Shown here: one piece after another, positions 4,640 to 12,438 of the stretch
Layout of the letters: every line of letters starts with the position of its first letter
How positions within the stretch are numbered: position 1 is the stretch's first letter
The notes under the pieces: generated by a model
Database searches by the model: none
What the model was told of the DNA's origin: nothing
Seen by the model: the letters and a program-made list of their open reading frames with translations, nothing else
Made by a program: the position numbers and the translations under genes
Assembly: GCA_035543875.1 (NCBI GenBank)
Contig: DATKIY010000056.1
Coordinates: forward strand, 1-12,619
Source: DATKIY01 sp035543875
GTDB lineage: Bacteria > Actinomycetota > Actinomycetes > JAHEKZ01
Direction: 5' to 3'
DNA: 12,619 bases

Positions 4640-7576
4640 GTGACCGATCCGCGCACCGTCCCGTCCGCGGCCCCCACATCTCCTGCTGCGGGTCTTCCCT
4701 CGCGTCGGCCGATTCGCGAGTTGGAAGCGGATATGCCCTTCGTGCGCCGGCACGTCGGTCCCGGCGACGCACAGGTCGCGCACATGCTGAACGCGCTCGG
4801 CTTTGCCGATCTGGACGCGCTGATTCAAGACGCTGTTCCGGACGTTATCCGGATGGAAAAGGCGCTGGACCTCCCGCCCGCTGCGTCAGAGGTCGAAGTC
4901 GTCGACGAACTGCGTGATATTGGTACGCGCAACGAGCCGATGGTCCAGATGATCGGCCTCGGCTACTACGACACGTTCACCCCTGCAGTGATTCAGCGTC
5001 GCGTCCTTGAGAACCCGGGCTGGTACACCGCCTATACGCCCTACCAGCCAGAGATCAGCCAGGGACGACTTGAGGCGTTGCTCAACTTCCAAACAATGAT
5101 CGAAGACTTGACGGGGTTGCCGACGGCGAATGCCTCGTTGCTTGACGAGGCCACGGCGGTAGCTGAGGCAATGACAATGGCCATGCGCGCTGCGCGGGGC
5201 TCGCGCACACTCGTCGTCGACCGTGACGTGTTCCCACAGACCCTCGCGGTGCTTGCGACTCGCGCCAAGCCCTTGGGCATCACTATTGACGTCCGGGACC
5301 TGAGCGCCGAGCCTTTGCCCGACGACCTAGCCGGCGTGGTCATTCAGTATCCAGCCGCCAGTGGTGTGGTGCGTGATCCCAGGCCCGTTATCGAGGCAGC
5401 GCACGAACGTGGAGCAACCGCCATCGTGGTTGCTGACCTGCTTGCATTGGCGTTGCTACAACCACCGGGAGAGATGGGCGCTGACGTTGTTGTCGGCACG
5501 ACCCAAAGATTTGGCGTGCCGCTCGGGTTTGGTGGACCCCATGCTGGGTACATCTGCGTGCGCTCCGGGCTCGAACGACAGCTGCCTGGGCGGCTGGTCG
5601 GTGTGTCCATCGATGCTGATGGGGCACCTGCTTACCGACTTGCACTTCAAACACGCGAACAACACATTCGGCGCGAGAAGGCAACGAGCAACATCTGCAC
5701 AGCTCAGGTGTTGCTGGCGGTCATGGCCAGCATGTACGCGGTCTACCACGGGCCGGACGGGTTGAAAGGGATCGCGCAACGTACGCATCGGATGGCCGCG
5801 TTACTGGCGGCTGGACTTCAGCGCACAGGGATCGAGATTGTGCACCCTGACTTCTTTGACACGATCCATGTGCGTGTCCCTGGCCGAGCCGATGCGGTGA
5901 TTGCGGCAGCGAGGCAGGCAGGCGTCAATCTCCGTCGGGTCGACGACGACACGGTCGGCATCAGCACCGACGAGGTGACTCTTCGTTCCGACATCATGCA
6001 TGTTTGGGGTGCCTTCGGCGTCGACTTCATCGACGTGGACGAGCTCGACGGTGAGCTGCTCACGGGTGACTGGTTCCGCCTACCCACCACGTTGCGACGA
6101 AGCAGCCGTTACCTCACGCATCCGGTGTTCCACAGCTACCGCAGTGAGACCGAGATGCTGCGCTACTTGCGACGACTGCAAGACAAAGACATCGCGCTTG
6201 ATCGCGCAATGATTCCGCTGGGCTCATGCACTATGAAGCTGAACGCCACGACGGAGATGGCAGCCATCAGTTGGCCGGAGTTCGCGAACATCCATCCCTT
6301 TGCCCCAATCGAGCAGGCGAGCGGCTACTTGGAGCTCATCGAGCAGCTTGAGCAGTGGTTGGTGTCAATCACGGGTTACGACAGGGTCTCCTTGCAGCCC
6401 AACGCAGGCAGTCAGGGCGAGTTTGCTGGACTGCTCGCGATTCGCGCTTATCACCAGGCGAATGGGCAAGGCGAGCGCGACGTGTGCCTGGTGCCTGCGT
6501 CGGCCCACGGTACGAATGCTGCCAGCGCGGTCATGGCCGGTATGCGCGTCGTCGTGATTGTGACTGACGACGAGGGCCATCTCGAACTTGACGACCTCAA
6601 GGCGAAGATCGAACAGCATCACGAACAGTTGGCCGCCTTGATGATTACGTATCCGTCCACTCATGGCGTGTACGAGTCCGAAGTTAGCGACGTGTGCGCG
6701 CTAGTGCACGATGCCGGCGGACAGGTCTACGTCGACGGTGCAAACCTCAATGCGTTGGTTGGGTTGGCTCAACCTGGACGATTTGGTGCAGACGTCTCGC
6801 ACCTGAACTTGCACAAGACGTTCTGCATTCCGCACGGCGGCGGTGGACCAGGGATTGGACCCATTGGCGTTCGTGAGCATCTGGCCGCTTACTTGCCCAA
6901 CCACCCCATGGTCCCGCAGGCAGGACCAGAAACTGGCGTTGGGCCAATCACCGCTGCACCGTGGGGGTCAGCCGGAATCCTGCCGATTTCATGGGCATAC
7001 ATCCGGTTGATGGGTCCCGACGGGCTGACCCAGGCAACCAAGACCGCAGTGCTGTCTGCCAACTATCTGGCTCATCGACTAAAGGATTACTTCCCGGTGC
7101 TGTACACCGGCGACACCGGCCTTGTCGCGCATGAGTGCATTCTCGATCTACGTGAGCTCACCAAACAGACCGGCGTAACCGTCGACGACGTCGCCAAACG
7201 CCTCATCGACTACGGCTTCCACGCTCCGACCATGTCGTTCCCGGTGGCCGGCACGCTGATGGTCGAACCCACCGAAAGCGAAGGGCTCAGGGAGATCGAC
7301 CGGTTTGTGGATGCGATGATCGCCATTCGTGGCGAGATCGACCGAGTCGTGGCCGGCGAATGGCCCGTTGAGGACAGTCCCCTCCGGCACGCACCGCACA
7401 CGGCGACCAGTCTGCTCGACAGTTGGGATCGGTCCTACTCCCGCCAGGAGGCGGCGTACCCAGTGCCATCGCTGCACCTAGACAAGTACTGGCCGCCAGT
7501 GCGTCGGATCGATGGCGCTTACGGCGATCGCAACCTGGTTTGCTCGTGTCCGCCGCCGGAGGCCTTCGCCGAGTAG
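4640..7576 (+). CDS. gcvP: Glycine dehydrogenase (decarboxylating), P protein
   Basis: GcvP uses pyridoxal phosphate to decarboxylate glycine and passes the aminomethyl group to lipoylated GcvH. This 978-residue product is the long single-chain form, with N-terminal (about 30-470) and C-terminal (about 490-950) aminotransferase-fold halves. Visible family blocks include FVRRHVGPGD, the MIGLGYYDT segment, YTPYQPEISQGRLEALLNFQ, IPLGSCTMKLNA, QPNAGSQGE and HLNLHKTFCIPHGGGGPG, where Lys726 is the cofactor-binding lysine. GTG at 4640 has GGAGG at 4630-4634. The gene follows a tandem glycine riboswitch, so substrate-induced expression is expected. Its partner GcvH is encoded about 3.1 kb upstream; GcvT and the dihydrolipoamide dehydrogenase must lie elsewhere. 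No key residue appears to be missing. Confidence 0.98.
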   Translation: MTDPRTVPSAAPTSPAAGLPSRRPIRELEADMPFVRRHVGPGDAQVAHMLNALGFADLDALIQDAVPDVIRMEKALDLPPAASEVEVVDELRDIGTRNEPMVQMIGLGYYDTFTPAVIQRRVLENPGWYTAYTPYQPEISQGRLEALLNFQTMIEDLTGLPTANASLLDEATAVAEAMTMAMRAARGSRTLVVDRDVFPQTLAVLATRAKPLGITIDVRDLSAEPLPDDLAGVVIQYPAASGVVRDPRPVIEAAHERGATAIVVADLLALALLQPPGEMGADVVVGTTQRFGVPLGFGGPHAGYICVRSGLERQLPGRLVGVSIDADGAPAYRLALQTREQHIRREKATSNICTAQVLLAVMASMYAVYHGPDGLKGIAQRTHRMAALLAAGLQRTGIEIVHPDFFDTIHVRVPGRADAVIAAARQAGVNLRRVDDDTVGISTDEVTLRSDIMHVWGAFGVDFIDVDELDGELLTGDWFRLPTTLRRSSRYLTHPVFHSYRSETEMLRYLRRLQDKDIALDRAMIPLGSCTMKLNATTEMAAISWPEFANIHPFAPIEQASGYLELIEQLEQWLVSITGYDRVSLQPNAGSQGEFAGLLAIRAYHQANGQGERDVCLVPASAHGTNAASAVMAGMRVVVIVTDDEGHLELDDLKAKIEQHHEQLAALMITYPSTHGVYESEVSDVCALVHDAGGQVYVDGANLNALVGLAQPGRFGADVSHLNLHKTFCIPHGGGGPGIGPIGVREHLAAYLPNHPMVPQAGPETGVGPITAAPWGSAGILPISWAYIRLMGPDGLTQATKTAVLSANYLAHRLKDYFPVLYTGDTGLVAHECILDLRELTKQTGVTVDDVAKRLIDYGFHAPTMSFPVAGTLMVEPTESEGLREIDRFVDAMIAIRGEIDRVVAGEWPVEDSPLRHAPHTATSLLDSWDRSYSRQEAAYPVPSLHLDKYWPPVRRIDGAYGDRNLVCSCPPPEAFAE

Positions 7577-7599
7577 CGCGACGGATCACCTGACCGGAA

Positions 7600-7620
7600 T
7601 TCTTCGTTCTTCGTTGTTCC
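7600..7620 (+). repeat. Short direct repeat upstream of the polyketide operon
   Basis: TTCTTCG occurs twice back to back (7600-7606 and 7607-7613), followed by a degenerate copy, TTGTTCC (7614-7620). It lies in the 66-base gap between gcvP and the polyketide synthase, where the operon promoter should be. It may be a regulator binding site or chance. No clear promoter consensus was found here. Confidence 0.3.
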
Positions 7621-7642
7621 TTGTACGTGCGAGGATGCGAGG

Positions 7643-8722
7643 GTGTCGTATATCGCGGGGGTCGCAGGTGCTCTAGGGCCACACCGCTACGCCCAGTCGG
7701 AGATCACGGAGGCGTTCGGTCGCTTGGTGCTGGGTGAACCGGCCGGGTCGACTTCCAGCCAGCTTGCGATGCTGGAACGTGTTCACGCCGCGACTGGCGT
7801 GGAGACCCGTCACCTAGCAATTCCGCTGCCTGCCTACGAGGGGCTGGAGAGTTTTCAACAAGCCAACGACATCTTTCTCGACGTTGGTGTTGACATGGCG
7901 GGACGGGCCATAGACGCGGCGCTCAACCAAGCTGGCATCTCGGCCAGCGCCGTTGACCTCATCGTCAGTGCCACGGTGACCGGCGTCGCTGCGCCGAGCC
8001 TGGACGCTCGTTTGGTTTCCCGCTTGGAGTTGCGTGACGACGTTAAGCGAGTTCCTATCTTTGGCCTGGGGTGCGTGGCCGGGGCAGCCGGTATCAGTCG
8101 ACTGTTCGACTACTTGGTGGGGCACCCCGACGACATCGCGGTCTTAGTGTGCGTCGAACTCTGCTCTTTGACGGTGCAGCGAGATGACTCATCCATGGCG
8201 AACGTCGTAGGTTCTGGCTTGTTTGGTGACGGTGCGGGAGCGGTCGTGATGGTGGGGGAGCGCCGAGCGGAAAGTATGGAACTAGTCGGACCACGCGTCG
8301 TGGCTACCCGCTCGGTGTTCTATCCAGACACCGAACGCGTGATGGGCTGGGATATCGGTGGTTCGGGTTTTCGGATAGTTCTCGCACCAACAGTAGCCGA
8401 CATTGTCGAGGCAAACTTGGGCGACGACGTTAAGCGCTTCCTGGCTAGCCGGGGGATCGATCGCAGCGAGATCGACCTATTCATTGCGCACCCAGGCGGA
8501 CCGAAGGTCCTTATCGCCATGGGGCAGGCCTTGGACGTGCCGCAGTCGAAGCTGCAACTGACCTGGGATTCGTTGCGCGACGTGGGAAACCTTTCGTCTG
8601 CGTCCGTGCTCCATGTCTTGCGTGACACCATCGCCGCCCACCCGCCGAAAGGAACCGAAAAGGCAGTCGCGCTGGCAATGGGGCCTGGATTCTGTGCTGA
8701 GCTTGTGCTTCTGGAGTGGTGA
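7643..8722 (+). CDS. Type III polyketide synthase (chalcone/alkylresorcinol synthase family)
   Basis: Type III synthases extend an acyl-CoA starter with malonyl-CoA and cyclise the product. This 359-residue protein has the full catalytic triad: Cys144 in FGLGCVAGAAGI, His283 in FIAHPGGPKVL and Asn316 in DVGNLSSASV. Spacings of 139 and 33 residues equal those in plant chalcone synthase (Cys164, His303, Asn336). The closing MGPGFCAELVLLEW is the usual C-terminal GPG loop region. GTG at 7643 has GAGGA at 7631-7635. It heads an operon with a membrane methyltransferase and a flavoprotein, the set seen in Streptomyces srsABC and mycobacterial polyketide quinone loci. A long-chain fatty acyl starter making an alkylresorcinol or alkylpyrone is inferred; specificity cannot be read directly. 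Confidence 0.93.
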   Translation: MSYIAGVAGALGPHRYAQSEITEAFGRLVLGEPAGSTSSQLAMLERVHAATGVETRHLAIPLPAYEGLESFQQANDIFLDVGVDMAGRAIDAALNQAGISASAVDLIVSATVTGVAAPSLDARLVSRLELRDDVKRVPIFGLGCVAGAAGISRLFDYLVGHPDDIAVLVCVELCSLTVQRDDSSMANVVGSGLFGDGAGAVVMVGERRAESMELVGPRVVATRSVFYPDTERVMGWDIGGSGFRIVLAPTVADIVEANLGDDVKRFLASRGIDRSEIDLFIAHPGGPKVLIAMGQALDVPQSKLQLTWDSLRDVGNLSSASVLHVLRDTIAAHPPKGTEKAVALAMGPGFCAELVLLEW

Positions 8723-8725
8723 TCG

Positions 8726-9274
8726 GTGAACTCAACCGGTTGGTATCTCCTGCTTATTGCCGCCGTCGCCTGCGAGCGACTCGTGGAGCTGGTTGTCTCA
8801 AAACGCCACATCGACTGGGCTCGTGAGCACGGTGCGACCGAACGAGGATTCGGTCACTACCCCTTCATGGTGTCGTTGCATGTTGGCTTGTTGGTCGGTT
8901 GTGCCGCCGAGGTCTGGTTTCTTCAGCCACCGTTTTACCCATGGTTGGGCTGGCCGATGCTTGGCCTGGTGCTGCTTGCTCAAGCCCTGCGGTGGTGGTG
9001 CATTCGTACCCTCGGACCGCACTGGAACACCAGGGTCGTGGTGGTCCCTGGGACAACGTTGGTCGACCGCGGCCCGTACCGATGGATGTCACACCCGAAC
9101 TACGTGGCCGTCGTGATTGAAGGAATCGCACTACCGCTTGTGCATACCGCGTGGATCACCGCGGTCATTTTTACCTTCGCCAACGCCCTGTTGCTGCGAG
9201 TGCGCATCGTCACCGAAAACGAGGCTCTGCGTGAGCTCACTACACCAAATCACAAAGACGCGGTGTCTCCGTGA
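8726..9274 (+). CDS. Isoprenylcysteine carboxyl methyltransferase (ICMT)-like membrane methyltransferase
   Basis: This 182-residue protein has several hydrophobic segments (about 5-22, 45-66, 70-92 and 128-160) and the ICMT-family signature RGPYRWMSHPNY, with Arg115 and His123, followed by RVRIVTENEAL near the C-terminus. Bacterial members use S-adenosylmethionine and act on lipid-soluble substrates at the membrane. When paired with a type III polyketide synthase (SrsB in Streptomyces, BpsB in Bacillus) they O-methylate alkylresorcinols or alkylpyrones. The GTG at 8726 is 3 bases after the synthase stop; the ribosome binding site is weak (GGAG near 8712), so translational coupling is likely. 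The stop overlaps the next GTG by 4 bases. Family is secure; substrate is inferred from context. Confidence 0.88.
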   Translation: MNSTGWYLLLIAAVACERLVELVVSKRHIDWAREHGATERGFGHYPFMVSLHVGLLVGCAAEVWFLQPPFYPWLGWPMLGLVLLAQALRWWCIRTLGPHWNTRVVVVPGTTLVDRGPYRWMSHPNYVAVVIEGIALPLVHTAWITAVIFTFANALLLRVRIVTENEALRELTTPNHKDAVSP

Positions 9275-10335
9275 CAGCTGGAGTAGCCAACGACTTCGAC
9301 ATCATTGTCGTTGGCGGTGGGCCGGTTGGTCTGGTAGGTGGTCTGGTCGCTGCGATGTCAGGGCTCCGCGCGTGTGTTATCGAATCTCGTGGCGAGCCAG
9401 TGGACAAAGCATGCGGAGAAGGCTTGATGCCGCATGCTTTAGCACTGCTCGATGGACTTGGGGTTGACCCACCCGGGGAGCGTTTCGATGGAATCAGCTA
9501 CCTGAGCGCGAGTGGAGGCGACCGAGCTGTTGCTCGTTTCACCGGTGCGCCAGGTCGCGGGGTACGTCGGGTTGTCCTTCACGAGGAGCTCGTCAGGCGC
9601 GCCAAGGAGCTAGACGTTGCCTCTCAAACCGGCCGGGTGGTGGGTATTCAGCAGTCGCTGCAGCATGTGGAAGTGAGGCTCAGCGACGGTCAGCGTTTAA
9701 GCGCTCGGTACGTGTTGGGGGCCGACGGCCTCCTGTCAACCGTCCGCCGACAATTTGCTGTATCTCCAACAGCGGCAAAGCATCCGCGCTATGGGCTGCG
9801 GCAACACTTCGAAGTGGCTCGGTGGTCCGACTTTGTCGAGGTGCACTGGGGTGAACGGGCGGAGGCCTATGTCACGCCGGTCTCAGGAAACACGGTAGGA
9901 GTGGCTTTGCTAGGGCCGCGAGCAATGGGTGACTTCGCACAACGGCTGAGCGACTTCCCGGCACTGTCGAACCGGTTGAGGCAGGCTCGCGCGACGGGGA
10001 ACGTTCTGGGTGCTGGTCCACTCCGCCAGAAGGTAGCCAGACGCGTCTACGGTCGGGTGTTGCTTGTCGGCGACGCGGCTGGCTATGTCGACGCACTGAC
10101 AGGGGAAGGACTGTCCGTTGGATTCGAGAGTGCTCGCGCCGCTGTCGAATCGATCCTGTTGGAGAATGCACAGTCGTACGAGCAGGAATGGAAGTCCATC
10201 ACCCGCCGGTACCGGTGGATGACACTTAGTTTGTTGGCGGCAACTCGACAGCCGCTGATCCGACGCACGTTGGTTCCACTGTCTGCCAGGCTTCCCAACG
10301 TATTCAGTAGCGCCGTCAACGCGCTCGCGAAATAA
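9271..10335 (+). CDS. FAD-dependent oxidoreductase of the geranylgeranyl reductase / aromatic hydroxylase fold
   Basis: This 354-residue flavoprotein has the dinucleotide-binding motif VGGGPVGL (Gly15, Gly17, Gly20) with Glu38 at the end of the second strand, the DG motif in LGADGLLSTVR (Asp152), and the GD motif in LLVGDAAGYVDALTGEGL (Asp268). The DKACGEGLMP segment is typical of the geranylgeranyl reductase/CbrA-like branch. Within the polyketide operon, its likely job matches SrsC-type monooxygenases that hydroxylate the resorcinol ring towards a hydroquinone or quinone; reduction of a lipid chain is the alternative. GTG at 9271 overlaps the methyltransferase stop as GTGA. The downstream minus-strand gene ends only 19 bases away, convergently. 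Fold is secure; reaction is inferred. Confidence 0.85.
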   Translation: MTAGVANDFDIIVVGGGPVGLVGGLVAAMSGLRACVIESRGEPVDKACGEGLMPHALALLDGLGVDPPGERFDGISYLSASGGDRAVARFTGAPGRGVRRVVLHEELVRRAKELDVASQTGRVVGIQQSLQHVEVRLSDGQRLSARYVLGADGLLSTVRRQFAVSPTAAKHPRYGLRQHFEVARWSDFVEVHWGERAEAYVTPVSGNTVGVALLGPRAMGDFAQRLSDFPALSNRLRQARATGNVLGAGPLRQKVARRVYGRVLLVGDAAGYVDALTGEGLSVGFESARAAVESILLENAQSYEQEWKSITRRYRWMTLSLLAATRQPLIRRTLVPLSARLPNVFSSAVNALAK

Positions 10336-10354
10336 CAAGTCATACCTAGAGAGG

Positions 10355-10930
10355 TCAGGTGCGTCCCTCTGACTCCTGCGCGTCGTACAACGTTTGCTGC
10401 TCGTGGCGCTCTTGGTACATCCACGTCGCGTGCCGGACGAGATATCCAGCACCTACGGCAGCCCACACCACGCGGTCGTCGTCATCGATCAAGAGTGCCA
10501 CTGGTGCGGTCCGACTCAACCGATTGAGCTCCTCGAGTTTGGTCATGCGAGCCGGGCGTCGGTCAGTGTCGCGGCGCATGACAAGCACTCCGGCAGGAAA
10601 GCCGTACCGGTCGAGCCAAGTTTGGGTGTCCAAGCGACACCGTTCGGGCCGCCCCGTCAAATAGACGATGTCGTGGCCTCGTGCCAGGTCGAGTGCGACC
10701 TCGAGACCTTCTTCGAGCAGTGGGTCGTCCGGCGCGTCGCCGAAAAAAGCGTCCCAGTTCTTGGGTCGGGAGTCCAGATGGTGGAGTCGATGCCTGACAT
10801 CGGCCAGCACGCCGTCGATGTCTAGGACGGCCAACTGCCGTCCTAGACCGCCCGCTTCGTCCTGAGGGTCGGAGTCGAGGTCAGGCACGCCAAAACGGTA
10901 CCCCTCGTCCGCGATCTGGAAGGGACGCAT
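10355..10930 (-). CDS. HAD-superfamily phosphatase (polynucleotide kinase 3'-phosphatase-like)
   Basis: This 191-residue protein has all HAD motifs: LDIDGVLAD (nucleophile Asp37, acid Asp39), YLTGRPE (Thr92), a lysine in ARMTKLEE (Lys131), and the acidic LIDDDDR (149-152). Spacing and the RLHHLDSRPKNWDAFF cap-like insert resemble the phosphatase half of bacteriophage T4 Pnk-type enzymes, so the substrate may be a nucleic-acid end or a small phosphoester. The ATG at 10930 is the only upstream start in frame and has no good ribosome binding site; the transcript may be leaderless, or the first 30 poorly conserved residues may be partly untranslated. It is convergent with the polyketide operon, with no hairpin terminator visible in the 19-base gap. 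There is no evident functional link to its neighbours. Confidence 0.82.
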   Translation of the reverse strand: MRPFQIADEGYRFGVPDLDSDPQDEAGGLGRQLAVLDIDGVLADVRHRLHHLDSRPKNWDAFFGDAPDDPLLEEGLEVALDLARGHDIVYLTGRPERCRLDTQTWLDRYGFPAGVLVMRRDTDRRPARMTKLEELNRLSRTAPVALLIDDDDRVVWAAVGAGYLVRHATWMYQERHEQQTLYDAQESEGRT

Positions 10931-10940
10931 GAAGGGACGC
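10919..10940 (-). repeat. 10-bp direct repeat spanning the HAD gene start
   Basis: GAAGGGACGC occurs at 10919-10928 and again at 10931-10940, separated by AT. On the coding strand the copies flank and overlap the ATG start codon. It may be a recent 12-base duplication or a pair of operator half-sites. If it is a duplication, it may explain the lack of a ribosome binding site. Confidence 0.45.
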
Positions 10941-11251
10941 GCCGAGCGGATGCGGGAACTTGTGGCACAGACTCGTCAGCTCGGCGTCTGCCCGGCTTTT
11001 AACCAAGCTCCGACTCGACAAACGACGTCATCCCGACACCGAGAGGAAGCGCGCGCCGAGTGTCATTGGCAACTCGAATTGTCACGGGAATGATTGTCCA
11101 GGGTTACTCGCTGTGTGCGGGCCATTGGGCTTGCGCGTCGGTGCGCCTGTCAGTCCGTTCGTTTTGCTTGACGCAGCGCTGAATCGCAAAACAGGATGGC
11201 CATACGCCCGGGGGACCGCGCGTCAACGGCAACCTTTACGAAGGCGGAATC
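10931..11251. other. 321-base gap between divergently transcribed genes, no gene seen
   Basis: This gap separates the start of the minus-strand HAD gene from the start of the plus-strand ScyD-like gene, so it should hold promoters for both. A plus-strand frame from 10960 runs through it into the ScyD-like gene, but it has no recognisable protein features. A small inverted repeat (GCTT-TTAACC-AAGC) lies near 10996-11009. No tRNA, small RNA or terminator could be recognised. Confidence 0.5.
11168..11197 (+). promoter_or_regulatory. Candidate promoter for the ScyD-like gene
   Basis: TTGACG (11168-11173) is followed after 18 bases by CAGGAT (11192-11197). The -35 is good; the -10 deviates at its first base from TANNNT. 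It lies about 55 bases before the ATG at 11252, and GAAGG at 11240-11244 serves as a plausible ribosome binding site. Confidence 0.35.
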
Positions 11252-12319
11252 ATGAAGCTTCGGGCGACCGCGTCAGCCATGTTTGTCATACCAGCACTGA
11301 CAGGGGTAGTTCTGGTATCGACCGTGGCTCCTGCCGCGGCGAAGGCCGCGCCTGATGTCCTACTTGAGAACCTTTCGTCACCGAAGGGGCTTGCGGTTGG
11401 TCAGGACGGGAATCCGATCGTCGCGCAGGGGGCCTTTGGTCCGCCAGGGCCAGTGCTGAGTTACACGCTGCACGGACGCGGCCACGGCAGTACGTTCGAC
11501 ATCACCGAACCAACGGGTCTGGTCGACGTCGCCGAAGGCCCGTTCGGGGAAGGCTGGGGGCTCGGCGGAGGCATTTTGTACCGACAGGCTGCCGACGCAA
11601 CGAGCCCCGTTGAGGTACTGAACCTTCGCGCGTACCAGAAGTCAGACCCAGACCCGTACAACACAAACGGACGGCCAGGGGAGTCGAACGCGTACGGTCT
11701 TACGGTCCTGCCCAACGGGGATGCGCTCGTCGCTGACGCCGCCGCGAACGACATTGTTCGAGTGACGCCCGATGGCGACGCTTGGACCGTTGCGCGATTC
11801 GACGCACGCGTGGTCTCCACCGACCAAGCGCCGCCCAACCTGGGCCTGCCGCCGGCGATGCCGGCCGAGGCGGTCCCAACGTCGGTGACGAACGGGCCAG
11901 GTGGGGACGTCTTGGTCGGCCAGCTCGTGGGATTCCCATTCCCTGTCGGGGATTCGAACGTATGGCGGATCGACCCGGACGCGAACGGTGTCCTGTGCTC
12001 GGTAGACAACCCAGAACAAGGCTGCTCGGTCTACGCATCCGGTTTCACGGCGATCCAGGACGTCGCCTACGACGGACGCAACCGCACGCTCTATGTCTAC
12101 CAACTGGCTGCGGATGGGGTTTTTGCCTTTGAGGAAGGCCTGGGAACAGGCGTGTTCCCGGACGCCGTCCTAACCCAACAAAAGGCTGGCAAGCGAACCG
12201 AACTGGCGGCAGGTCAGTTGTCGCAGCCTGGCGGCGTTGCTGTGGGCCGCGCTGCTGGCCAAGTGCTGGTGACTGACGGGGTCTTTACGTCGGGGCGCCT
12301 GCTGCTGGTCAAGAACTAG
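11252..12319 (+). CDS. Secreted ScyD/ScyE family beta-propeller protein
   Basis: This 355-residue protein starts with a signal peptide: basic n-region (MKLR), hydrophobic core (about 9-26), and Ala-rich cleavage region after about residue 30 (APAAA). The mature part contains repeated blade-like units (LSSPKGLAVGQDGNPIVAQG, AYGLTVLPNGDALVADAA, TSVTNGPGGDVLVGQ, SQPGGVAVG), as in NHL-type propellers, and the acidic DPDPYNTNG stretch typical of the ScyD/ScyE group. That group was named from cyanobacterial scytonemin clusters, but members are widespread in actinomycetes with no known role. Two cysteines in the NGVLCSVDNPEQGC segment may form a disulfide. It is probably a monocistronic exported protein. 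Family is likely; function is unknown. Confidence 0.82.
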   Translation: MKLRATASAMFVIPALTGVVLVSTVAPAAAKAAPDVLLENLSSPKGLAVGQDGNPIVAQGAFGPPGPVLSYTLHGRGHGSTFDITEPTGLVDVAEGPFGEGWGLGGGILYRQAADATSPVEVLNLRAYQKSDPDPYNTNGRPGESNAYGLTVLPNGDALVADAAANDIVRVTPDGDAWTVARFDARVVSTDQAPPNLGLPPAMPAEAVPTSVTNGPGGDVLVGQLVGFPFPVGDSNVWRIDPDANGVLCSVDNPEQGCSVYASGFTAIQDVAYDGRNRTLYVYQLAADGVFAFEEGLGTGVFPDAVLTQQKAGKRTELAAGQLSQPGGVAVGRAAGQVLVTDGVFTSGRLLLVKN

Positions 12320-12438
12320 GACGAGCCAGTCGGTCATAGGCGGGGCAGGGCCCGGGCAGTCACTGGGCCAATACCCGTCTGAGGTAATTGACATAATGTA
12401 GATTATCGGCGGTTAGCCACTAGACGGATAGTGCCGCG
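12320..12438. other. AT-rich intergenic island with palindrome and perfect -35-like hexamer
   Basis: The stretch 12382-12407 is conspicuously AT-rich against a GC-rich background. It contains TTGACA (12388-12393), a perfect -35 hexamer without a well-placed -10, and an inverted repeat ATAAT-GTAG-ATTAT (12394-12407 region, beginning at 12393). TAGATT (12399-12404) also fits a TANNNT -10. A weak hairpin, GGCCC...GGGCC (about 12349-12369), follows the ScyD-like stop but has no U-tract, so a terminator is doubtful. The island probably controls the reading frame that starts at 12439. Confidence 0.4.

Noticed and set aside
4392..4643. Open frame of 83 codons across the gcvP leader
   Set aside because: It coincides with the glycine riboswitch, whose conserved RNA motifs explain the sequence.
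8320..8811. Long minus-strand frame opposite the polyketide synthase
   Set aside because: It is an antisense shadow of a gene with a complete catalytic triad; its translation is low-complexity Ser/Arg/Pro-rich.
10336..10354. Bidirectional terminator between the convergent flavoprotein and HAD genes
   Set aside because: The 19-base gap contains no inverted repeat or T-tract.
10960..11355. Plus-strand frame of 131 codons upstream of and overlapping the ScyD-like gene
   Set aside because: It has no recognisable domain, is rich in Arg and Ser as expected from out-of-frame GC-rich DNA, and overlaps a gene with a clear signal peptide and start.
11461..12009. Long minus-strand frame opposite the ScyD-like gene
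   Set aside because: It is a shadow frame with no motif, ribosome binding site or family likeness.
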